The notes: generated by a model from the sequence alone, not told the origin. A stretch of 5,910 nucleotides of DNA from Rhodobacter sp. (GCA_027482795.1 JAIXVS010000215.1:1-5910), one strand, 5' to 3'. Positions 1-5,391 are shown, counted from the stretch's first letter. Program-made: numbers and translations.

Positions 1-358
1 CGCTGTCGTCGTCGCTGTCATCGTCGCTATCGTCATCGCTGTCATCATCCTCACCAGCGCGGACGAAATCGCGGCCAACGTCGCGGATGCGCGGGCCTTG
101 GTCAGCGTTGGCCAGCGTGCCAACAGCTTCGCTTTCCTGCTTTAGAATTGTGCCAGTGGCTGCGTCGTAAATGATTTCAACCTTTTGGCCATCTTTATAC
201 GCTTCGATTTTCAGCTGTGTCAGACCAGAGCGGAGCGAAATATGGCTGTATCCTTCCGATTGGTATTTTGCGGCCAGTTCGTTGGCGGTCAACGCTTGGG
301 CCATGTGTGCGGTCAGAACAAAGGCCGTTGCAAGCATAAGATTACGTTTCAGTGTCAT
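1..358 (-). CDS. PepSY-like exported protein with Asp/Ser-repeat tail, 3' end beyond the window
   Basis: The first 119 codons are visible; the gene continues past the left edge. The start at 358 is supported by AAAGGA (370-365) six bases upstream. Residues 1-22 look like a Sec signal peptide: a KR pair, a hydrophobic stretch, then AQA before LTANELAAKY. Residues 24-76 resemble one small PepSY-type domain, including a QLKIEAYKDGQKVEIIYDAA stretch and a TGTILKQE strand; PepSY domains are often found on secreted inhibitors or modulators. From residue 103 the chain becomes E-DDDS-DDDS-DDDS-DDDS and is still repeating at the edge. Such small PepSY proteins with acidic tails are, from memory, common in Rhodobacterales and often sit near two-component regulators, which cannot be checked here. 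A periplasmic location is inferred. The role is unknown; metal binding by the tail is only a possibility. Confidence 0.75.
   Translation of the reverse strand, partial: MTLKRNLMLATAFVLTAHMAQALTANELAAKYQSEGYSHISLRSGLTQLKIEAYKDGQKVEIIYDAATGTILKQESEAVGTLANADQGPRIRDVGRDFVRAGEDDDSDDDSDDDSDDDS
2..49 (-). repeat. Four in-frame 12-bp repeats encoding DDDS
   Basis: On the minus strand, four consecutive 12-base units each encode Asp-Asp-Asp-Ser. GAT and GAC codons are mixed between units, so the amino-acid repeat is better conserved than the DNA. This suggests selection on the peptide rather than very recent slippage. The array reaches the window edge, so the copy number is a minimum. Confidence 0.85.
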
Positions 359-736
359 GGTCTATCCTTTCAGGTTGTTGGGTTTAGCGTGGTTACATAC
401 TCGCTTCCGTGGTGCGCCGTTCGTGGCCTGCTGTGGTTGCGGTGAGGTGACTAGGCCCCAGAAATTTGCCAGCCGCTATTGAACGGAAGTTTATTTCACC
501 ACCCCTATACAAAAGGTTTGCAGCCATAAACCAAAGTTTACGGCGCATCTTGGTGCCCTAGGGCACCCTTTTTGCCATACACGCTCAGGTAGTTATCCAC
601 CGATATTTTCGCGCATAGATTTAATTTTGGGCAAATTCTTCGCGATGGTGGCGCATACATCTTTAAGCTGAAGTTCAAGAATCACTGCGCGCAGGCGGCC
701 CGCTTTTGGCCCCAAGCATGACACAAGGATCGCCAG
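359..736. other. Divergent intergenic region between the PepSY and NOS-like genes
   Basis: 378 bases without a credible gene. The part from about 480 to 640 is more AT-rich than the flanking coding DNA. It holds a perfect palindrome at 552-567, a shorter dyad at 527-540 (TAAAC, four bases, GTTTA) and an imperfect dyad around 623-637 (AATTTTG, GG, CAAATT). Both flanking genes read outward, so both promoters should lie here, but I see no convincing -35/-10 pair. I see no FNR-type TTGAT-N4-ATCAA site. Confidence 0.6.
552..567. promoter_or_regulatory. Perfect 16-bp palindrome GGTGCCCTAGGGCACC, candidate operator or leader hairpin
   Basis: The sequence equals its own reverse complement over 16 bases and is centred on CTAG. 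On the plus strand it is followed by C and five T. Folded as RNA it could make a 6-bp stem with a CTAG loop and a U-run, the shape of an intrinsic terminator or attenuator, 169 bases before the NOS-like start. No upstream plus-strand gene needs terminating, so a protein-binding operator or a leader attenuator is more likely than a gene-end terminator. The function is inferred; the symmetry is seen directly. Confidence 0.45.
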
Positions 737-1984
737 ATGCACCAAATGAACATGTATCAGCCGCCGCTTGAGAAAGACCTGCCAGAGATGATTCTGCCCA
801 GCGCCTGCCCAGTTTCTGGCGCAGATAGCGGCGCGGCGCAGCCAATAAAGGTGCCGCGCGGCAAAGGGATGTTTTCTTTGCAACCGTCTTTGCACCCTTT
901 GGCCGAGGCCGAATCATTCCTGCGCCAGATGGCATCCGAGACAGGCGGCGCATCAGATTTGGCACATCGGTTAGACCAATTGCATTGCGCCTTTGCCCGC
1001 ACGGGCACTTGGCAGCCCAGCGCGGAAGAACTGACCTTTGGGGCGCGGTTGGCGTGGCGCAATTCGGTGCGCTGTGTGGGCCGAATGTTTTGGCCCTCGC
1101 TGAAAGTGTTCGATGCACGCGCAGTCCGCACAACGGACGATATGTTTGCTGCGATCCTTGACCATATCGATTGGGCCACAAATGGCGGTGACATCCGCCC
1201 TGCAATCACTGTTTTTAGGTCGGGCGGCCCCAAAATGCGCATTTTGAACGGCCAACTGATTCTGTATGCAGGCTATGCGCAAGCGGGTGGCAGTGTTTTG
1301 GGTGATCCGCGCAATATATCCCTAACGCGGCTGGCCCAAAACCTTGGCTGGGTGGGCGCGGGCACTCCATTTGATGTGCTGCCCTTGGTGCTGCGCATCG
1401 GTGATTCGCCGCCGCAAATTTATGACATACCGCAGGCGAAAATTCTGCGAGTGAAAATCCGTCATCCCGAATACGCTGGTGTCGCGGCACTTGGCCTACA
1501 ATGGTTTGCCCTTCCCGCTGTGGCCAGCATGGCGCTGGATATGGGCGGGGTTCAATTTACCGCAGCCCCGTCCAGCGGCGTTTACCAAGGCACGGAAATT
1601 GGCAGCTTTAACTTGGGCGATCCGCAGCGTTACAACGCCCTGCCAGAAGTAGCGGCAGCTTTGGGGCTGGATACCAGCCACAAAAACCCGCTATGGCGCG
1701 ATCAAGCCTTGGTCGAATTGAACCGCGCGGTGCTGCATTCCTTTGCCGCGGATGGGGTGCGCATTATGGATCATCACGCGTTATCTGGCAGCTTTGACAA
1801 GTTTTGCACGCGCGAGGCGGCGCAAGGACGCAAGGTTTACGGCGATTGGTCATGGATCACCCCGCCCCTGTCATCGAACCTATCGTGGATTTGGCACAAT
1901 AAAACTTTTGAAAAACAGGTGCTAAAGCCGAACTACTTTTATCAAGATATGCCGCAAGATTTGGCAAAATTGGCGCAGGCCTAG
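737..1984 (+). CDS. nos: Nitric oxide synthase oxygenase-type haem protein, reductase-less, with divergent active site
   Basis: 415 residues that align end to end with the NOS oxygenase domain. Recognisable blocks are AWRNSVRCVGRMFW (haem-ligand Cys113; Trp107 stacks on the haem), IDWATNGGDIRPAITVF (145-160), QLILYAGY with Gln173, FDVLPLVLR (212-220), GTEIG with Glu287 (guanidinium-binding Glu of NOS), DHH (345-347), WSW (371-373) and KPNYFYQDMP (397-406), the last almost identical to the Bacillus subtilis enzyme. No flavodoxin- or reductase-like domain follows, so electrons must come from a separate partner, as in other bacterial NOS. NOS makes NO and citrulline from L-arginine, but residues 279-284 read SSGVYQ where FNGWYM is expected, so substrate and product are uncertain. 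The start is chosen for AAGGA (725-729) seven bases upstream. It gives an N-terminus roughly 45 residues longer than B. subtilis NOS; ATG 869 is a weaker alternative. Probably cytoplasmic, with no signal peptide. Confidence 0.9.
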   Translation: MHQMNMYQPPLEKDLPEMILPSACPVSGADSGAAQPIKVPRGKGMFSLQPSLHPLAEAESFLRQMASETGGASDLAHRLDQLHCAFARTGTWQPSAEELTFGARLAWRNSVRCVGRMFWPSLKVFDARAVRTTDDMFAAILDHIDWATNGGDIRPAITVFRSGGPKMRILNGQLILYAGYAQAGGSVLGDPRNISLTRLAQNLGWVGAGTPFDVLPLVLRIGDSPPQIYDIPQAKILRVKIRHPEYAGVAALGLQWFALPAVASMALDMGGVQFTAAPSSGVYQGTEIGSFNLGDPQRYNALPEVAAALGLDTSHKNPLWRDQALVELNRAVLHSFAADGVRIMDHHALSGSFDKFCTREAAQGRKVYGDWSWITPPLSSNLSWIWHNKTFEKQVLKPNYFYQDMPQDLAKLAQA

Positions 1985-1994
1985 GTCATAAATA

Positions 1995-2023
1995 CAAAAG
2001 GCGCACCGAACGGCGCGCTTTTG
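1995..2023. terminator. Bidirectional intrinsic terminator between convergent genes
   Basis: CAAAAGGCGC and GCGC-G-CTTTTG pair around an eight-base loop, with a single bulged G at 2017. The hairpin begins 11 bases after the NOS-like stop codon and ends in TTTT on the plus strand. On the minus strand it ends in CTTTTG just beyond the stop of the acidic protein gene. It therefore suits both convergent genes. Confidence 0.7.
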
Positions 2024-2044
2024 ATACGGGGAAAAGCGAGGAAA

Positions 2045-2602
2045 TCAGTCGCAATACAGTTTATAAAACGCCTGATAGGTTTCACCCGACTCGATCAACA
2101 CTGCGCATTTCGCGGCTACGGCAACCTTATCATGCACATTGATGCCAAGCGTTGCATCAAACCCGTCCGCCGCAACCAAAATAGGCGTTGGAATTTCGGC
2201 AGCGGGCGCAATTGGTACTGGCTTGACATCACGCTGCACTGGCCCGTTGCCCGATGCAAACTCCATGTAAATCGGCCCTTCACCATCGCCCGTGGTGGTC
2301 ACCCAAGCATCTTCAACTTCGGCGACTTCTGTCTCATCCGCACCGCCAGCATCGTCATCTTCTGCAACATCTGTCGTTTCGTCCGAAACTTCAGTGCTGC
2401 CCTCGTCGGTGGCGTCGTCTTCGCTGCCCTCGTCCGATACATCTTCCGCCACATCTTCGTCCAACTGCACATAAATTTCTGCGCCGTCGGCATCATCCCC
2501 AAAATCGCTGGCATCGCGCAGCGATTCCGCTCCAGCAAAGCTTGGAAATGCCAGTGCAAACACTGCCGCTGCAAAGACACCGCTTATCTTAAGGTCACTC
2601 AT
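2045..2602 (-). CDS. Hypothetical exported protein with a long acidic low-complexity segment
   Basis: 185 residues; I do not recognise the family. Residues 1-25 form a likely Sec signal peptide (MSDLKISG, a hydrophobic core, then AGA before ESL). By my count residues 30-99 hold 32 Asp/Glu in 70, and no Lys, Arg or His occurs between 30 and 123. The C-terminal part (about 100-185) is more ordinary and could be a small folded domain; it has the protein's only cysteines, Cys166 and Cys184, which could form a disulphide after export. The start is supported by the signal peptide; the ribosome site is modest (AGGCG three bases away, AGGA eleven bases away). A strong promoter lies just upstream, so it need not depend on trpB transcription. 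A periplasmic or extracellular acidic protein is inferred; the long acidic region is compatible with cation binding, but nothing identifies a ligand. Confidence 0.75.
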   Translation of the reverse strand: MSDLKISGVFAAAVFALAFPSFAGAESLRDASDFGDDADGAEIYVQLDEDVAEDVSDEGSEDDATDEGSTEVSDETTDVAEDDDAGGADETEVAEVEDAWVTTTGDGEGPIYMEFASGNGPVQRDVKPVPIAPAAEIPTPILVAADGFDATLGINVHDKVAVAAKCAVLIESGETYQAFYKLYCD

Positions 2603-2644
2603 TTTCGCCTAAATCCTATGGGCCACACGGCTGGACTAGGCTAA

Positions 2645-2673
2645 AGTATATCAGCCCTACACTTTCATATCAA
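2645..2673 (-). promoter_or_regulatory. Near-consensus sigma-70 promoter for the acidic protein gene
   Basis: On the minus strand TTGATA (2673-2668), a 17-base spacer and TATACT (2650-2645) each match the consensus hexamers at five of six positions. The -10 is preceded by TGA, giving the extended -10 pattern TGN. The -35 lies within the last trpB codons and the -10 just after the trpB stop. Transcription would begin near 2638, leaving a leader of about 36 bases. A short dyad, GGCT (2639-2642) and AGCC (2653-2656), brackets the -10 and could be an operator. Confidence 0.65.
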
Positions 2674-3886
2674 ATCCTAAATGTTTGGCCACGGTGAAGA
2701 TGTCTTTATCCCCGCGCCCACACATATTCATCACAATGATATGGTCGCGTGGCAGGCTGGGGGCGATCTTCATCACATGGGCCAATGCATGGGATGGTTC
2801 CAACGCGGGAATGATCCCTTCCAATTTGCACGACAACTGAAATGCCTCTAGCGCCTCGGCATCGGTGATGGAGACATATTTTGCGCGGCCCATATCGTGC
2901 AGCCACGAATGTTCAGGGCCAATACCTGGGTAATCTAAGCCAGCCGAAATGGAAAACCCTTCCAAAATCTGCCCGTCTGGGTCTTGCAGCAAATAGGTGC
3001 GGTTGCCATGCAAAACGCCTGGGCGTCCGCCCGTCAGGCTGGCGCAATGCTGCATCCGGTCGTCCACACCTTTGCCGCCCGCCTCGACCCCGATGATGTT
3101 CACGGATGGATCGTCAAGGAACGGGTAGAATAACCCCATCGCATTGCTACCGCCGCCAATGGCCGCGATGATGGTGTCTGGCAGGCGGCCCTCGCCTTCC
3201 TGCTCGGCCAACTGCCAGCGCACTTCTTTGCCAATAATGCTTTGGAAATCGCGCACCATCGCAGGGTATGGATGGGGGCCCGCCACTGTGCCAATGCAAT
3301 AGAACGTGTCGCGCACATTGGTCACCCAATCGCGCAGCGCATCGTTCATTGCATCTTTCAGCGTGCCACGGCCAGATGTCACGGGAATAACTTCTGCGCC
3401 CAGCAGCTTCATGCGAAAGACATTGGGCGCTTGGCGTTCGACATCATGCGCGCCCATGTACACCACACATTGCAGACCAAACTTTGCGCAAACCGTGGCG
3501 GTTGCCACCCCGTGCTGCCCCGCCCCCGTTTCAGCGATAATGCGCGTCTTGCCCATACGGCGCGCCAAAATGATTTGGCCAAGAACGTTGTTGATCTTAT
3601 GCGCGCCCGTGTGATTCAACTCGTCGCGCTTCATATAAATCTTCGCGCCGCCCAAGTGGGTGGTCAGCCGTTCGGCGAAATACAGCGGCGATGGACGGCC
3701 CACATAATGTTTCCACAGCCAATCCATTTCGGCCCAAAACGTCGGATCGGTTTTGGCAAATTCGTAACGCTCTTCCAGATCAAGGATCAGCGGCATCAGC
3801 GTTTCGGACACAAATCGCCCGCCAAATTTGCCAAAACGGCCCTGCTCGTCTGGGCCAGTCATAAAGCTGTTGATACCGTCTTCCAT
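2657..3886 (-). CDS. trpB: Tryptophan synthase beta chain
   Basis: 409 residues, the usual family length. TrpB is the PLP enzyme that condenses indole with L-serine to give tryptophan, working with TrpA in an alpha2beta2 complex in the cytoplasm. The start region (INSFMTGPDEQGRFGKFGGR) is typical. HTGAHKINN places the Schiff-base Lys at 97, AETGAGQHG holds Glu119, GGGSNAMG (244-251) is the PLP phosphate loop, and CGRGDKD (389-395) is the conserved C-terminal motif. The start at 3886 is chosen because AGGGAG (3898-3893) lies six bases upstream and family homology begins there; the frame stays open for 29 more codons, but these run through an intergenic hairpin. It lies 108 bases downstream of pyrD on the same strand. 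Neither trpA nor trpF is in the window, so the alpha partner must be encoded elsewhere. No defect is visible. Confidence 0.98.
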   Translation of the reverse strand: MEDGINSFMTGPDEQGRFGKFGGRFVSETLMPLILDLEERYEFAKTDPTFWAEMDWLWKHYVGRPSPLYFAERLTTHLGGAKIYMKRDELNHTGAHKINNVLGQIILARRMGKTRIIAETGAGQHGVATATVCAKFGLQCVVYMGAHDVERQAPNVFRMKLLGAEVIPVTSGRGTLKDAMNDALRDWVTNVRDTFYCIGTVAGPHPYPAMVRDFQSIIGKEVRWQLAEQEGEGRLPDTIIAAIGGGSNAMGLFYPFLDDPSVNIIGVEAGGKGVDDRMQHCASLTGGRPGVLHGNRTYLLQDPDGQILEGFSISAGLDYPGIGPEHSWLHDMGRAKYVSITDAEALEAFQLSCKLEGIIPALEPSHALAHVMKIAPSLPRDHIIVMNMCGRGDKDIFTVAKHLGFDMKV

Positions 3887-3937
3887 TGCGCGCTCCCTAT
3901 TTGGCATAGATGTAGCGCGGGATGACGGCGGCGGAAA

Positions 3938-3980
3938 GGGGGCTTTGCCCCCCTCGCTACGCTCACCCCCCAAGATATTT
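3938..3980 (-). repeat. GC-rich intergenic hairpin plus AAATATCTTG motif, possible dispersed repeat or weak terminator
   Basis: GGGGGCTTTGCCCCC (3938-3952) is a perfect 6-bp stem with a 3-base loop. Read on the minus strand it is followed by TTTCC, so it could weakly terminate or stabilise pyrD mRNA. The adjacent bases read AAATATCTTGGGGGG on the minus strand, a motif pair I recall at gene ends in many Rhodobacterales genomes. It occupies much of the 108-base pyrD-trpB gap. The hairpin is seen directly; the repeat-family assignment rests on memory. Confidence 0.5.
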
Positions 3981-3994
3981 GCAGAGTTAGGAAG

Positions 3995-5056
3995 CTACAG
4001 CCAATCACCACGCGCCGTGCCGACGGCATCGGCGACATTGGCAAAGCCATCGCGCGCCAGCAGCACATCCAGCCCGCGCGCGATTTGCGGAACCAAGGAT
4101 AGGCCCTGATAAACCAGCGCAGAATACAGCTGCACCGCCGAAGCCCCCGCGCGGATTTTGGCATTGGCCTGATCTGCGGTGGATATACCGCCGACGCCAA
4201 TCAGCGGCAGTTTTCCATCCGTCAGTTTGGAAAGCTGCGCCAAAACGCGGGTCGATTTTTCAAACAGCGGCGCGCCCGAAAGCCCGCCAATTTGATCTTT
4301 GTCTGGTGAAATCAGACCATTGCGCGCCAGCGTTGTATTCGTGGCGATAATGCCTTGAATGCCTGCACTCACGGCCACTTCGGCGATTTGGGCAAGTTCA
4401 TCTGGGTTCAAATCGGGGGCGATTTTCAAGAAAATCGGAATCGGCCGCGCTAGGTCCGCCCGCGCCTGCATGACCTGCGCCAGCAGCGCCGTCAGCGCGG
4501 CGGGCCCCTGCAAATCGCGCAGCTTTTCGGTGTTGGGGGATGAGACATTGACCGTCGCGAAATCCACATGCGCGCCGCAAATGGACAGAACGGCGGCAAA
4601 ATCGGCGGCGCGGTTGGCGCTGTCTTTGTTCGCACCAAGGTTCAGGCCCACGGGCACAGGGCCACGCGTGCGCAGCGCAAGCCGCGCGCTGATCGCACCC
4701 GCGCCTTGATTGTTGAAGCCAAACCGATTGATCACCGCGCAATCATCCGCCAGCCGAAACACGCGCGGCTTGGGGTTTCCATCCTGCGGGCGCGGCGTGG
4801 CTGCCCCCACTTCGATAAAGCCAAAGCCTGCCCGCGACAGCGGCGCAACAGCCACTGCGTTTTTGTCATAGCCTGCCGCAAGCCCGATTGGGTTCGTCAG
4901 CGCCATGCCTGCCACCGATGTAGCAAGTCGCGGCGATGTTACCTGCCCCGCCAGCGGCACCAGCCCAGCGCGCAGCGCGCGCAGCGAGGCCCCATGCGCC
5001 GCCTCTGGATCCAGCAGATGCAGCGCGCGCAGGCCAAGCCGCTCAAACAGGGTCAA
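3995..5056 (-). CDS. pyrD: Dihydroorotate dehydrogenase, quinone-dependent (class 2)
   Basis: 353 residues, normal for class 2. The enzyme oxidises dihydroorotate to orotate with FMN and passes electrons to membrane quinone, the fourth step of UMP synthesis. The N-terminal helical segment (TLFERLGLRALHLLDPEAAH) is the membrane-associating extension typical of this class. NPIGLAAGYDKN (55-66), NRFGFNNQG (110-118), NVSSPNTEKLRDLQ (170-183, with Ser173 as the likely catalytic base), ATNTT (238-242), GVGGI (287-291) and QLYSALVYQG (309-318) mark the FMN and orotate sites. The start is TTG at 5056: homology begins there, GAAGG (5067-5063) is six bases upstream, and TTGA overlaps the TGA of the preceding DUF952 gene by four bases. 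No in-frame ATG lies near; the next Met is residue 51, inside the barrel. An ATG far upstream at 5182 would overlap the DUF952 gene and is rejected. Confidence 0.96.
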   Translation of the reverse strand: MTLFERLGLRALHLLDPEAAHGASLRALRAGLVPLAGQVTSPRLATSVAGMALTNPIGLAAGYDKNAVAVAPLSRAGFGFIEVGAATPRPQDGNPKPRVFRLADDCAVINRFGFNNQGAGAISARLALRTRGPVPVGLNLGANKDSANRAADFAAVLSICGAHVDFATVNVSSPNTEKLRDLQGPAALTALLAQVMQARADLARPIPIFLKIAPDLNPDELAQIAEVAVSAGIQGIIATNTTLARNGLISPDKDQIGGLSGAPLFEKSTRVLAQLSKLTDGKLPLIGVGGISTADQANAKIRAGASAVQLYSALVYQGLSLVPQIARGLDVLLARDGFANVADAVGTARGDWL

Positions 5057-5391
5057 AACACACCTTCGGGAAAGATATGGCCCGACGCGCCCAAGGGCAG
5101 GGATTTGTCCCAAACCACATCCGCCATGGTCAAGGCGCGGTAAAGGTGGGGAAACAGCACCCCGCCGCGCGCGGGTTCCCACTTTAACGCGTCCCCCAAA
5201 CGGGTGGCATCAATGGCCAGCAGCACCAAATCGCTTTCACCGCCAAACCATTTGGCGGCGGTTTCGGCCAATTGGGGGGCTGCAGAAAAATGGATATAGC
5301 CATCGGCCAAATCTACAGGCGCGCCAAGGGTCTGGCCGTTTGCGCGCATCGCGTCCCATTCAGGGCGGCGGAATATCTTGTAAATCATCAT
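5053..5391 (-). CDS. DUF952 family protein
   Basis: 112 small soluble residues beginning MMIYKIFRRPEW. The family hallmarks are visible: DGYIHFS (30-36, His34) followed by an AAPQLAETAAKWF helix, a LVLLAIDATRL strand, and LFPHLYRAL (79-87). The function is unknown. From memory, a Caulobacter family member (CC0527) has a fold grouped with ADP-ribosyltransferases, but no activity is established. AAAGG (5401-5397) is five bases from the ATG at 5391 and eight from the ATG at 5388, so either of the two adjacent Met codons could serve; upstream in-frame ATGs would run into the divergent SRAP gene. Its stop overlaps the pyrD start by four bases, so the two should be translationally coupled. A link to pyrimidine metabolism is only a guess from this coupling. 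Confidence 0.9.
   Translation of the reverse strand: MMIYKIFRRPEWDAMRANGQTLGAPVDLADGYIHFSAAPQLAETAAKWFGGESDLVLLAIDATRLGDALKWEPARGGVLFPHLYRALTMADVVWDKSLPLGASGHIFPEGVF

Noticed and set aside
171..482. Plus-strand open frames of about 90-100 codons over the PepSY gene
   Set aside because: They lie antisense to a frame with a signal peptide and a PepSY-like domain and lack a good ribosome site.
359..736. FNR/NnrR-type TTGAT-N4-ATCAA box that would link the NOS-like gene to oxygen or NO control
   Set aside because: No match was found by eye; only looser dyads are present, so no regulator is assigned.
718..771. 17-codon leader ORF (ATG at 718) overlapping the NOS-like start
   Set aside because: No ribosome site precedes it and its composition is unremarkable; AAGGA serves the ATG at 737 instead.
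675..1282. Several minus-strand open frames opposite the NOS-like gene
   Set aside because: The plus-strand frame has clear family homology throughout; the antisense products are Arg/Ala/Pro-rich with no motifs.
737..1984. Fused NOS reductase domain, as in animals or Sorangium-type enzymes
   Set aside because: The frame ends at 1984 right after the oxygenase C-terminus and is followed by a terminator; no flavin- or NADPH-binding motif is present.
2021..2644. Long plus-strand open frame opposite the acidic protein gene
   Set aside because: It is antisense to a gene with a signal peptide, ribosome site and strong promoter. The frame is open because GAT/GAC/GAA-rich coding gives few stops on the other strand, and the product shows no domain-like features.
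3242..3925. 227-codon plus-strand frame opposite trpB
   Set aside because: It is fully antisense to trpB, whose identity is certain. The product is a His/Arg-rich shadow translation.
3887..3973. 29-codon N-terminal extension of TrpB
   Set aside because: It would translate the GC-rich intergenic hairpin; family homology and AGGGAG both support the start at 3886.
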